64,000 bases of DNA from an uncultured Saprospiraceae bacterium (lineage in GTDB: Bacteria > Bacteroidota > Bacteroidia > Chitinophagales > Saprospiraceae): NCBI GenBank assembly GCA_937139495.1, contig CAKZQC010000007.1, forward strand, positions 1 to 64,000, given 5' to 3'. The notes under the pieces are model-generated. The model was not told where the DNA came from. It saw only the letters and a list, made by a program, of their open reading frames with translations, and did no database searches. A program made the position numbers and the translations under genes. Shown in pieces: positions 52,833-61,288 of this stretch. How positions within the stretch are numbered: the first letter of the stretch is position 1; the number at the start of each line of letters is the position of its first letter.

Positions 52833-52859
52833 GAACATGTCTAGGATTATACTAATTTG
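52833..52859. repeat. Solitary end of the GTGTCTA element family
   Basis: GAACATGTCTAGGATTATAC followed by TAATTTG matches the left ends of the elements at 56440 and 59959. It directly abuts a copy of the dispersed 45-bp repeat. Confidence 0.55.
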
Positions 52860-52860
52860 A

Positions 52861-52905
52861 AAACTATTGTCGGAAGTCTAACTTCTAGCATCTAACAGCA
52901 AAGCG
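52861..52905 (+). repeat. Dispersed ~45-bp intergenic repeat, copy 4 (closest to consensus)
   Basis: AAACTATTGTCGGAAGTCTA then ACTTCTAGCATCTAACAGCA and AAGCG. GAAGT-CTA-ACTTC can form a hairpin. It lies downstream of both the DUF2723 and lpxD genes. Confidence 0.7.
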
Positions 52906-52933
52906 ATTTTCTTAACACCGACGTTAATTTTTA

Positions 52934-53977
52934 TTACTTATTTTCTTGCTGTTGGAGCATACGCTCCAATTTTGCGATACGCTGCTGTAGCTGGGGCAAT
53001 TGCTTGAATACAACTGCAGCTCTAGCGTACTGTCTATAATCCATAGCAGGCGACCCCCACAGTGCCGTATTCGGTTGTTTGACCGACTGAGCGATACCGC
53101 TTTGAGCTTGTATCTTGGTGCCGTCTGCTATTTGCAGATGTCCTGCAAACCCTACTTGCCCGCCAATCATACAGCTATCGCCCAAGTGCGTGCTACCTGC
53201 TATCCCTACTTGCGAAGCCAAAACCGTATTTTTGCCAATTGTAACGTTGTGTGCTACTTGAATTAGGTTATCTAATTTAGCTCCTTCTCTGATAATGGTA
53301 CTGCCCATGGTAGCACGATCAATTACGCTATTAGCTCCTATTTCTACCCCATCTTCCAGAATAACATTGCCCAACTGCGGAATTTTTTGATAAGAACCAT
53401 CAGCTTGTGGAGCGAAGCCAAAACCATCACTTCCAATCACACTGTTGGCGTGTATGGTTACTTGATTGCCAATAAGGCAAGCCGCATAAATTTTGACCCC
53501 TGTATGTAGAGTCACATTATCACCTATCTCAGCTCCTTCCCCAATATAAACATGTGGATAAATACGAACGTTCTTCCCTATTTTGACCTTATCGGCAATG
53601 TATGCCAAGGCATCAATAGTAGCTCCTTCTGCTATCGTAACAGTAGCGGCTACATAAGCTTGTTGGTCTATTTTTTTGGTAGCTTTTGGTTGAGTTGCTT
53701 GATTGAAATGTTCCAATAAAACCCCCAAACTACTATATACATCGGCTACTTTTATGAGCGTAGCGGTTACCGCTTGTTTGGGTTCAAAATCATTAGGAAC
53801 TAACACAATAGAAGATTGACAACTGTATAAATAAGGCTCGTATTTGGGATTGCCCAAGAAAGAAATAGCTCCTGCTACCCCCTCTTCTATTTTGGCAGGT
53901 CCTTGTACCGTTACGTTCTCATCTCCTACTATTGTTCCACCCAATAAGTGGGCTATTTGTTTGGCTGTTGCTTGCAT
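52934..53977 (-). CDS. lpxD: UDP-3-O-acylglucosamine N-acyltransferase
   Basis: Adds the N-linked hydroxyacyl chain in lipid A synthesis. The 347-residue protein has the uridine-binding N-domain (about 1-100; [23 protein letters not shown]), then a left-handed beta-helix of hexapeptide repeats (about 105-300). The catalytic His lies in [13 protein letters not shown] (near 242), and SDGFGFAP is the conserved acyl-binding stretch. The C-terminus is a short coiled helix ([18 protein letters not shown]). It is followed upstream on the same strand by PAP2 and zinc-ribbon genes. Confidence 0.96.
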   Translation of the reverse strand: MQATAKQIAHLLGGTIVGDENVTVQGPAKIEEGVAGAISFLGNPKYEPYLYSCQSSIVLVPNDFEPKQAVTATLIKVADVYSSLGVLLEHFNQATQPKATKKIDQQAYVAATVTIAEGATIDALAYIADKVKIGKNVRIYPHVYIGEGAEIGDNVTLHTGVKIYAACLIGNQVTIHANSVIGSDGFGFAPQADGSYQKIPQLGNVILEDGVEIGANSVIDRATMGSTIIREGAKLDNLIQVAHNVTIGKNTVLASQVGIAGSTHLGDSCMIGGQVGFAGHLQIADGTKIQAQSGIAQSVKQPNTALWGSPAMDYRQYARAAVVFKQLPQLQQRIAKLERMLQQQENK

Positions 53978-54016
53978 GTTATTCTATATCACTAAGGTAA
54001 TAACCTATTAAGTAAA

Positions 54017-54763
54017 TTAAATTTTGATTTTGTGCAGTTCGGGTACCAGAATACCAATGGCTGCACCGATGATGTAGCCTGTAATAATATCCGTCCAGAA
54101 GTGTTTGCCTGTTTGGTTGCGCAAAATACCTGTAATAGCAGGCAAAGTAGCTGCTCCTACCCATATCCACGGCACTGCCTTGCTATTGGGGTGGTAATCG
54201 TGGTAAATTTTGGCGGTCATAAAAGACATGGCAGCCGTGACGGAGGTATGCCCCGAAAAGAACGAATATTGGCTGTCGCCTTTTTGCTTATAACTAAATG
54301 GTACATTGGGGTTGTACAAATAAGGTCGAGGGCGTTTGACCAGTACTTTTGTCAAGCTTGTAGCAGCTGCCGTTAGTGCAAAGGTTTGTGCCCAAATGGT
54401 ACCTATTTGTAGGTAATCCTTACGAATATCTTTATCCAAAAATAGTACAGAAGGCATTGCCATACTGCTATACAAAAGAACATCGCTGGTTACTTTTATT
54501 GGTCTTGACCAATGATAGGTAGCATCTCGGTCAAACAGTGAAATATTATTGCGGTCTAGTGCCTGTATCTGAACTTGCGTCAATGGCTGTACCTTACGGT
54601 TCAGTGCCAGATAGGCTACGCCCATACCAATAGCTACGCCTCCCATCGGGACATCTACTTGCCATGATACTTGATAAGGCGATGCAAAAGCGGTTGGGCG
54701 TTGAGCATAGATTGTAGTAGTAAGGATACTCCACAGGAATATCAACCAAATAAAACTTCTCAT
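54017..54763 (-). CDS. PAP2-superfamily membrane phosphatase
   Basis: A 248-residue protein with a signal-like N-terminus (cut possible after TIYAQ) and four to five membrane spans. All three PAP2 motifs are visible: KVLVKRPRPYLYNP (about 137-150), FFSGHTSVTAAMSF (about 168-181), and RNQTGKHFWTDIITGY with catalytic His near 222. Such enzymes remove phosphate from lipid pyrophosphates such as undecaprenyl-PP, or from lipid A. Being 40 bp upstream of lpxD on the same strand fits an envelope-lipid role. Confidence 0.9.
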   Translation of the reverse strand: MRSFIWLIFLWSILTTTIYAQRPTAFASPYQVSWQVDVPMGGVAIGMGVAYLALNRKVQPLTQVQIQALDRNNISLFDRDATYHWSRPIKVTSDVLLYSSMAMPSVLFLDKDIRKDYLQIGTIWAQTFALTAAATSLTKVLVKRPRPYLYNPNVPFSYKQKGDSQYSFFSGHTSVTAAMSFMTAKIYHDYHPNSKAVPWIWVGAATLPAITGILRNQTGKHFWTDIITGYIIGAAIGILVPELHKIKI

Positions 54764-54783
54764 CTTGTTCTGCTATTTAATGG

Positions 54784-55971
54784 CTAAAAATCTCGGTTAT
54801 TGATGACATTTTCGATAGCGTCTTGATTATCAAAGCTCGCATCGTAATTATCCGCTTTTCGCTGCTCATTCATATAAATGAAGTAACCGATAGCTCCTAA
54901 TATAGCAAGTATCACCAACACCAAAAAAGTCACTTTGACCCACGAAGTAGGTTTCGTGCCGTTTATTTTTCCAGTTTGTCCATTGACAGCAAATTGATAA
55001 GATTTGTCCTTGTAGATATACGAACAAAGCCAGACAGGCAAAATGAGGTGTTTGAACGTTTGATCCCACTTTTCGGACTGCACGCGCACCCCTCTTTGGG
55101 TATCTCCTCCTATTCGTTCTTTGGCTATACGGAGCAATTCAGTATCCATTTGCCCTTCTGCTACTTGGTAGCCCTCTAGTACATCTAGGCTATATATTTC
55201 CGATTCCCACCCGACCATCAAGTCGTTGGTATAGTTAATCGTTTTTTCCAATTCGTACGGAAAAATAGGCGTAATCAGTCGGTGTGGCAATCCCTTGGAA
55301 GCGACAATCAATACATCATCAAAAAATTTCTCAAAAGAGCCGCTGCGGTATTCCCAACGTGTTTTTTGCACCTGTCGAGTACGTGTTTCGCCATCTTGTG
55401 TGTAGGTTTCCGTTACATAATAATGAAATCCTGCTTCTCCTGACCAATTGGCAAACGTATTGGCATCATACGTCCAGAAAGGAACATAAATACCATGTAC
55501 ATCGCCTAAGGCGGCTAGTTTTTTTAGCTTATTGGGTGTGAACCAACCTTCTGCAATCCACTTCTTGAATTTGTCGGTAGCCTCTCGTTTGGGTATCGCA
55601 AAGGGAATAATACCCTGCGGCTGAATCATGTTTTTATCGAGTGCTGTTTCGTTGACCTTTTCCGATCCACAAAAATTGCAGCGTGCCGCTATCGCATCTT
55701 CCTCTATCATAAGTTGGGCTCCGCAACTGTTGCAGCTCATTACTTTTTTGGAAATAGTCTGTGGGGTGTAGGTCGCCATTTCTTTGGCGGCATCTTTCAG
55801 GCATTTTTCTTCCACCATGTCGTTGGCTTGGCTTATTGGCTTGACGAATCCACAATGGTCGCAGTCAATCACCTGCTTTTCGGCAGAATAAGACAACTGA
55901 TGTCCGCAAGAAGGACAAGGTAGTTCTAAGACGGAGTCGAGATATTCTTGATTGTGCTCTATATTATCCAT
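54784..55971 (-). CDS. Zinc-ribbon membrane-anchored protein
   Basis: A 395-residue protein with two zinc ribbons at the N-terminus (C19/C22/C37/C40 and C80/C83/C98/C101), of the TFIIB-like type. A large soluble region follows with YVPFWTYDANTFANWSGEAG and WYRSGSFEKFFDDV-like stretches seen in related bacterial proteins. One membrane span lies near 345-365, with an acidic C-terminal tail. Function is unknown. It precedes the PAP2 gene by 21 bp, so the three genes up to lpxD may be co-transcribed. Confidence 0.7.
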   Translation of the reverse strand: MDNIEHNQEYLDSVLELPCPSCGHQLSYSAEKQVIDCDHCGFVKPISQANDMVEEKCLKDAAKEMATYTPQTISKKVMSCNSCGAQLMIEEDAIAARCNFCGSEKVNETALDKNMIQPQGIIPFAIPKREATDKFKKWIAEGWFTPNKLKKLAALGDVHGIYVPFWTYDANTFANWSGEAGFHYYVTETYTQDGETRTRQVQKTRWEYRSGSFEKFFDDVLIVASKGLPHRLITPIFPYELEKTINYTNDLMVGWESEIYSLDVLEGYQVAEGQMDTELLRIAKERIGGDTQRGVRVQSEKWDQTFKHLILPVWLCSYIYKDKSYQFAVNGQTGKINGTKPTSWVKVTFLVLVILAILGAIGYFIYMNEQRKADNYDASFDNQDAIENVINNRDF

Positions 55972-56004
55972 GATGTATTGATCAGCTTAAAGAAATGTCT
56001 AAAG

Positions 56005-56072
56005 GAAGTTGTTTTAAAAGTCCTCGATAATTCCTTGACAAGTCATTTCATCAGGACTTTTAAAACAACTTC
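56005..56072. repeat. Perfect 20-bp inverted repeat
   Basis: GAAGTTGTTTTAAAAGTCCT (56005-56024) and its exact complement (56053-56072) enclose 28 bp. No T-run follows, and no gene ends here, so it is not an obvious terminator; it could be a compact mobile palindrome or a protein-binding site. Confidence 0.7.
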
Positions 56073-56132
56073 AAGGAAAAAGTAGGTGTGTTTGCCTATA
56101 AAGAACATCAATTTATGACAAAAATTCAAATT

Positions 56133-56364
56133 ATTAGAGGTTATTACTAATAGAGTTGTATGAAAGTGAAGAGAGATATTTTTTTGAATAGTGAAATAAA
56201 CGCACACGCACGAGCAAACCCAAAGGGTAGATGTTCTCTGAACATCTAGCGAAGAGTGCCACTCGTGGATTACATAGCCTTAGCTATGAGTTCGAGCATT
56301 TATGATACTAGTCGAAAAAAGATATTTTCTTTGCTATACAAATTTATTCGTAATAACCTCTAAT
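56133..56364. mobile_element. Inverted-repeat element (AGAGGTTATTAC family), full copy 2
   Basis: Ends ATTAGAGGTTATTACTAAT and ATTCGTAATAACCTCTAAT. The body aligns with 31515-31745 along its whole length, with scattered differences. Its central hairpin TAGATGTTC-TCT-GAACATCTA is the reverse complement of the copy at 31609. Confidence 0.8.
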
Positions 56365-56462
56365 CTAGCACAAGTGCGCTCTGCTAGTACAAAAAATCCA
56401 CTAGCTGTAGCGACCAAACAACTTGAATAGCAGCTCTAAGAGCAGGTCTAAGATTATACTAA

Positions 56463-56809
56463 CTGATGTTACGCAAGAGGTATATTTGCCAATTGGGCAG
56501 GTCAATTATATATTCTCTTCTTTCCATTACCGAAAGAAGCAAAGTCTAGGGCGAATATTACGAAACAAGATACCATCACCTTTCAATACTGACTTCAAGG
56601 ATGAACGAAGTGAACGGCAATACTTGGTATGGCATACCAAGTATTGCCGCTAGCCACGGTGGAACCCCTTGAAGTTTAAACGTATTTTCAAGGGATCGTA
56701 TTCGCTTGTTCTTCATAATGCCCACATTTTCAGCAGGCTTGGTTCTTGAGTGAAATTAGAACATTTTTTTTCTTAATTCAAAACTCAGACTGCTCTTGCG
56801 TAACATCAG
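56463..56809. mobile_element. Inner inverted-repeat element (CTGATGTTACGCAAGAG ends)
   Basis: A perfect 17-bp inverted repeat CTGATGTTACGCAAGAG/CTCTTGCGTAACATCAG bounds 347 bp without a transposase. It carries the second copy of the 221-bp structured repeat, while the first copy is carried by an element with unrelated ends. Confidence 0.7.
56503..56723. repeat. 221-bp structured repeat, copy 2 (candidate RNA)
   Basis: It is identical in length to 30309-30529 with 3 substitutions, none of which disrupts the helices described for that copy. The same 16-bp central hairpin and competing TTCAAGG helices are present. Outside the 221 bp the two loci show no similarity. Confidence 0.75.
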
Positions 56810-57048
56810 ATACTAAATTTGTAATTTGAATAATCTTTTCCTGTTATATTTCACCTATTTTTTACTGCATAGCTAAGTCTATCGCAATGAAAAGCCCACT
56901 AGTGATTCATGCCACTAAGTATCCGCTGGATACTTACCCTAAAGGATTCGTTGCATTCATCTAACAAAAAAATCCTATCACGGATCCCAACGAACGTCGG
57001 GACACAAATTATCAAAAACTATAATTTTAGACACGCCCTAAATGATTC

Positions 57049-57597
57049 CTACTCAAATGTTACCTCTATTTCATAATCGTCTTTATCCATCAACTGCACC
57101 GCTTGTTTTTTCTTGATGGTATAGCCTTTTTGGGGGATATAAGTCAAATATTGCTGCGATTGATAAATGGCATTGGTCACTTGATTAACAACCAATACAG
57201 ACTGCACCACTTCCCCTTTGAGTTCTATATCCAGCTGTCGAGTAGCCAAATCAGAGTCTTTTGCTTTGTATTGCAACAACATAAAACCGCCTTCTTTGGA
57301 GATAGAATCAATACTGTATTTATCAACCCAAGAAGGTTTGTTAATATCACTTTTTGTGAATAAATCCAGTTCTTTTGTCCAGTCCATATCTTGCAGTACT
57401 TTAGTTTCTACGATACTTCCACTTGTGATTGTTTTTTTGATAGTCGGTTGCTGTTGTTGCAACAAAGTAGCCTGCTGCTGCACATAGCCCTTTAGATCAA
57501 AAAAACGCTGGTGGGCAGGTTCTTGAATAGTGACGGCATCGGATTGACAGCTGCCCAAAAAAGTTAAAATGCTAAATAGACCTAGTAATAATTTCAT
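57049..57597 (-). CDS. Lipoprotein of unknown function
   Basis: The ATG at 57597 gives MKLLLGLFSILTFLGSCQS, a standard lipoprotein signal; ATGs a few codons earlier are possible. The ~182-residue mature part starts with a Gln-rich helix (LKGYVQQQATLLQQQQPTIKK), then a region with LFTKSDINKPSWVDKYSIDSI and beta strands ending YEIEVTFE. No domain was recognised. It is monocistronic and divergent from the PgpH-like gene. Confidence 0.55.
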   Translation of the reverse strand: MKLLLGLFSILTFLGSCQSDAVTIQEPAHQRFFDLKGYVQQQATLLQQQQPTIKKTITSGSIVETKVLQDMDWTKELDLFTKSDINKPSWVDKYSIDSISKEGGFMLLQYKAKDSDLATRQLDIELKGEVVQSVLVVNQVTNAIYQSQQYLTYIPQKGYTIKKKQAVQLMDKDDYEIEVTFE

Positions 57598-57654
57598 TTG
57601 TATCATTTTTGTAGATTCCAAAAGTACGGAATCCTGTTTCAAAAACACTTCGGC

Positions 57655-57687
57655 TTTGAATTATGTTTGAATAATTGTGTACTTTTG
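57655..57687 (+). promoter_or_regulatory. Promoter, TTTG-N21-TACTTTTG
   Basis: TTTG at 57655-57658 and TACTTTTG at 57680-57687 match the Bacteroidota consensus with 21-bp spacing, about 85 bp before the ATG at 57771. This is the best-formed promoter seen in the window. Confidence 0.6.
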
Positions 57688-57770
57688 AGAGTTGTAACAA
57701 TCACAACTCCCCAAGTTGCTGACTCCAACTCCAAAACAATTGGTAGGCTAATCGAAATTTGACCGACACT

Positions 57771-59918
57771 ATGATTATCAAAATAATAAAAAACACGATA
57801 GATACACTTCCGCATATTGCACGCTTAGTGCTAGTGGGAATAGTAGTGTTAGGGATTAGTTTTTTGTTTCCCAACAAGCTAGAGTTTGCGTACAAATACG
57901 ACCAAGGCAGTCGTTGGGAACACGAAGATTTGAGGGCACCGTTCTCTTTTGCTATCCAAAAAACATCTGACGAACTAGAAAAGGAGAGGAATGATTTGAA
58001 CAAGCGTATTCATTATTACTACCGTTTTAATGAAACCGTAGGCGAATTTCAACAAGAAGCTTTCATTCAGAATTTTGCGACACAATTACCACTTTATTTA
58101 GCCAAAGATTCGACTACCAAAGTTGATTCTAGTCGATATGTTCGGTTTGGACTCAGTTTTATTACCTCTATTTATAGCCGAAAATATATTCGACTGCAAG
58201 ACGAACACAAAGAAATAGAAAACTTTAAGTTCAACTTGCTAGACGGACACGTTGATTTGGGACGATTCAAGCCCGATGATTTATTGACTCGAAAAGAGGC
58301 ATTGCAGCTACTTGTAGATACCTTAGATAACGTACAAAAGCAATTGCCCGATTATAAGTTCATGTTTTCGATACTCGAAAACACACTAGAAACGCCCAAT
58401 GTAGTATTTGATAGTACCTTTACGGCAACAACTCAACAGCAAGCCGTCAATAATATCTCGCCCTCCTTGGGTATGGTCAATATTGGAGAATTGATAGTAG
58501 AAAGAGGACAACTCATTGACTCGGTCACCTACACCAAGATTGTCTCTTATCAGCAGAAATACAAAGACGAAATTAACCAACATAAGAATAAGTACATCAT
58601 CTACTTTGGATACCTTCTATTGACAGGGATATTGATTGGGATTTTTGTTTTATTTACTCGTTTTTATGCCAAAGCAGTCTATAACAATATTCGGCATTTG
58701 GCACTTTTACTTTTCTTGATTACAGGTTATATTTATTTGGCTCACTTTGTTGACCAAACACCTTATTTGAATATGTATTTGGTGCCATTCTGTATTCTGC
58801 CCATCATTATTCTCAATTTTTTCCGTCCTCGGTTAGCATTATTTGCACATACCGTAATGATACTACTTACGTCCCTCATCTTATCTCTTGATCATCAATT
58901 CATAGTGATACAAATGCTGGTAGGAATGGTCGCTGTTGTATCCAAGCTCAAAACTCGTCACTTGTCCAATTATTTCATTTCGTTGCTTTATATTGGAACA
59001 ACTTATACCGTTGGTTTTTTGAGTTTAGAGATGGTGCATACAGGTACTTTTTTGACCATCAAGTCGGACTACGGCACTATCGTCGAAAAAGGAATTGAAT
59101 GGACGATGTTGTGGTGGGTTTTCCTTAATGTATTGCTTACGCTCTTGTCTTATCCACTCATACCGATACTCGAAAAGCTCTTTGGTTTGACCTCTGATAT
59201 TACATTGGTAGAACTATCTGACATGGACAATCCTCTACTCAAAGAACTATCGCTCAAAGCCCAAGGAACACTCCAACATTCGCTACAAGTCGCCAATCTT
59301 TCGGAGGCTGCCGCCAAAGAAATAGGAGCCAATGCACTACTGGTCAAGGTCGCTGCTATGTACCATGATATTGGCAAGATGCAAAATCCGACTTATTTTA
59401 TTGAGAACCAAAACGAAGAAAATCCACATGATAAATTGTCTTGTTTGGAGAGTACCCAAATGATTATTGGACACGTTACAGAAGGAATCAAACTCGCAAA
59501 AAAACATCGTTTGCCTTCTGTTTTAATTGATTTCATACGGACGCATCACGGCACGACTCGGGTCGAATATTTCTACAGAACGTACCTCAAAGAGGAAGGA
59601 CACCCAACTAATCCGACTATTGCCGAATGCGAATTTAGGTATCCAGGTCCCAAACCGTGGACAAAAGAACAGGCGATTATGCTGATGGCAGATTCGCTAG
59701 AAGCAGCTTCCAAATCGCTCAAAAATCCAACAGGCGTAGATATTAATAATTTGGTAGATAAGATCATTAAGCACAAAATAGACTTAGGACAGCTACAAGA
59801 TACTCGCCTTTCGTTCAAGGAGTTGGAGCAAATAAAAGTAGTCTTCAAAAAGCTACTCAAAAGTATCAATCATGTACGAATTGAGTATCCTGATGAGCAA
59901 AAAAAAGAAGCCACTTAG
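57771..59918 (+). CDS. 7TM-HD protein, probable c-di-AMP phosphodiesterase (PgpH-like)
   Basis: The ATG at 57771 (MIIKIIKNTIDTL) is preferred to a TTG four codons earlier. The ~715-residue protein has one N-terminal span, an extracytoplasmic 7TMR-HDED domain (about 40-270), seven spans (about 275-480), and a cytoplasmic HD domain with YHDIGK (H532, D533), HSLQVANLSEAAAKEIGA and RTHHGTTRVEYFY. This is the architecture of PgpH/YqfF, which hydrolyses cyclic di-AMP and can sense an extracellular signal. It is monocistronic with its own promoter and terminator. Confidence 0.92.
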   Translation: MIIKIIKNTIDTLPHIARLVLVGIVVLGISFLFPNKLEFAYKYDQGSRWEHEDLRAPFSFAIQKTSDELEKERNDLNKRIHYYYRFNETVGEFQQEAFIQNFATQLPLYLAKDSTTKVDSSRYVRFGLSFITSIYSRKYIRLQDEHKEIENFKFNLLDGHVDLGRFKPDDLLTRKEALQLLVDTLDNVQKQLPDYKFMFSILENTLETPNVVFDSTFTATTQQQAVNNISPSLGMVNIGELIVERGQLIDSVTYTKIVSYQQKYKDEINQHKNKYIIYFGYLLLTGILIGIFVLFTRFYAKAVYNNIRHLALLLFLITGYIYLAHFVDQTPYLNMYLVPFCILPIIILNFFRPRLALFAHTVMILLTSLILSLDHQFIVIQMLVGMVAVVSKLKTRHLSNYFISLLYIGTTYTVGFLSLEMVHTGTFLTIKSDYGTIVEKGIEWTMLWWVFLNVLLTLLSYPLIPILEKLFGLTSDITLVELSDMDNPLLKELSLKAQGTLQHSLQVANLSEAAAKEIGANALLVKVAAMYHDIGKMQNPTYFIENQNEENPHDKLSCLESTQMIIGHVTEGIKLAKKHRLPSVLIDFIRTHHGTTRVEYFYRTYLKEEGHPTNPTIAECEFRYPGPKPWTKEQAIMLMADSLEAASKSLKNPTGVDINNLVDKIIKHKIDLGQLQDTRLSFKELEQIKVVFKKLLKSINHVRIEYPDEQKKEAT

Positions 59919-59942
59919 ATTTCATCTAAGCAGCTTCTTTAG
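59904..59942 (+). terminator. Terminator overlapping the stop codon
   Basis: AAGAAGC-CA-CTTAGAT pairs with ATCTAAG-CA-GCTTCTT around a TTC loop; the arms enclose the TAG stop of the PgpH-like gene. A T-rich stretch follows. Confidence 0.7.
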
Positions 59943-59958
59943 TACTTCTATTCTTTTG

Positions 59959-60060
59959 GAACGTGTCTATATTTATACTAATTTGTCATCTAAAAAGTCT
60001 TTTCCTATTATATTAAGACTCCTACACAAATTATCAAAAACTATAATTTTAGATACGCTC
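59959..60060. mobile_element. 102-bp inverted-repeat element (GTGTCTA family)
   Basis: The left end GAACGTGTCTATATTTATAC mirrors the right end TATAATTTTAGATACGCTC imperfectly. It shares its right ~38 bp with the outer element at 56440-57039. There is no coding capacity. Confidence 0.6.
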
Positions 60061-60074
60061 TAGCAGAATGGCTC

Positions 60075-61187
60075 TTATCCTTTTTTGATAATGTCCATAA
60101 TGGCATCCAATTTAGGCGTCAAAATAATATCTGTACGTCTGTTTCTTGCTTTGCCTGCATCTGAAGTATTGGGAGCGATTGGCATAAACTCACCTCGTCC
60201 TGCTGCTGTGATACGGGCTGGAGCTACATCGCTTTCGATCAATTTATAAACAATTGACAACGAACGTTTGGTACTCAATTCCCAGTTCATTTTTGCTTCT
60301 CCATCAGAATCCGTGTGTCCTTCTACCATCACATTGATGTCGTTGTTTTTGTTGAGTACACCTGCCAATTTTTTGAGTGCATCTGCTCCTTTGCCGTCTA
60401 GCTTAGAAGACCCTGTAGCGAACAACAAATTTTGACTCAACGAAACATAAATTTTACCATTGCGTTCCTCTACTGTCAAATCCGAAGAGTTGAAACCCAA
60501 CAAAGCCTCGTTCAATTTGTCTTTGAGAGCTTTATTTTTGGCATCACGGGCAGCAATAGCCGCTTCTAGCTCCTGTACACGTGCTTCACGCGCCGCTACG
60601 GCATCTTCGAGCGTTTTCACTTTGAGCTCTCTATCTTGCAGACTCTTTTCGAGTGCAGATTTGTTTTGCTGTAGGGCATCAATATTTGTATTTTTGCCTG
60701 CAATATCAGCTTGCAATTGAGCGATTTCGGCACGCTCTCTTTCCATTCTTGCTTCCATTTCTTTGAGTTCGCGCTCTTTTTTATCCATTTCGAGCGATTT
60801 GCGACTCAATTCAGATTCTTTGCGGCTCAATTCCTCTGTCAATTCCTTGCGTTTGCTATTGGCATCACCTGTCAATTTTTCGTTGAGTAGCAATAACTTA
60901 TCATAGCTTTCTTGCAAGTCTTTGTTTAACTTCTGCTGCTGTTTGTAGCGCGTTTCTAGTAGGTCATAATCCTCTTTGATTTCTGCATAATCTTTCTTGA
61001 GGTCGTCCAATTTTAGTTGTGTTGCGTTCATTGATGCAACCGCCGTTTCTGCTTCTTGCTTGGCAGCAGCAGCTTGTGACACAGCAGTAGCACGAGCCGT
61101 GACTTCGTCTTGATATTTGCGGCTAGCAACACAAGAAAATAGGCTACTCATAAATAGAATAACCACTAGGTAGTTTAGTATTTTCAT
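60075..61187 (-). CDS. OmpA-family lipoprotein with long coiled coil
   Basis: The ATG at 61187 is used because it gives a lipoprotein signal (MSSLFSC, Cys about 19); an ATG 11 codons earlier is also possible. Residues 25-235 are one long coiled coil (many Lys/Glu/Ala repeats such as LSRKESELSRKSLEMDKKERELKEM), and the C-terminal ~120 residues are an OmpA-type peptidoglycan-binding domain with VEGHTDSDGEAKMNWELSTKRSLSI and ARNRRTDI. It would tether the outer membrane to the wall across a wide gap. The next gene upstream is a shorter paralogue. Confidence 0.9.
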   Translation of the reverse strand: MKILNYLVVILFMSSLFSCVASRKYQDEVTARATAVSQAAAAKQEAETAVASMNATQLKLDDLKKDYAEIKEDYDLLETRYKQQQKLNKDLQESYDKLLLLNEKLTGDANSKRKELTEELSRKESELSRKSLEMDKKERELKEMEARMERERAEIAQLQADIAGKNTNIDALQQNKSALEKSLQDRELKVKTLEDAVAAREARVQELEAAIAARDAKNKALKDKLNEALLGFNSSDLTVEERNGKIYVSLSQNLLFATGSSKLDGKGADALKKLAGVLNKNNDINVMVEGHTDSDGEAKMNWELSTKRSLSIVYKLIESDVAPARITAAGRGEFMPIAPNTSDAGKARNRRTDIILTPKLDAIMDIIKKG

Positions 61188-61288
61188 AATTTTTGGTACT
61201 GTTTTTTGAGTAAGTTTCATCGTTTTTATTGATAAGGCAAAATTACTACAATATTGAATCCACTTATCTACGGTATTAAAAAATAATT

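Larger units (their letters stand above)
56440..57039. mobile_element. Outer inverted-repeat element (GTGTCTA family)
   Basis: The left end GAGCAGGTCTAAGATTATAC mirrors the right end TATAATTTTAGACACGCCC imperfectly, and both resemble the ends of the 102-bp element at 59959-60060. The right 38 bp are nearly identical to 60022-60060. It appears to be a copy of that element split by the insertion of a second one. Confidence 0.5.
55972..57048. other. 1.1-kb gene-free block of nested repeats
   Basis: It contains a 20-bp inverted repeat (56005-56072), a full AGAGGTTATTAC element (56133-56364), an outer element (56440-57039) with a second element nested in it (56463-56809), and in that one the 221-bp structured repeat (56503-56723). 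GATCCCAACGAACGTCGGGAC-like DNA near 56980-57001 is a further short palindrome. No protein-coding frame is plausible. Confidence 0.7.

Noticed and set aside
56423-56653. Open frame of 76 codons across the 221-bp repeat
   Set aside because: The frame is not kept in the copy at 30309, lacks any recognisable protein pattern and runs through hairpin arms.
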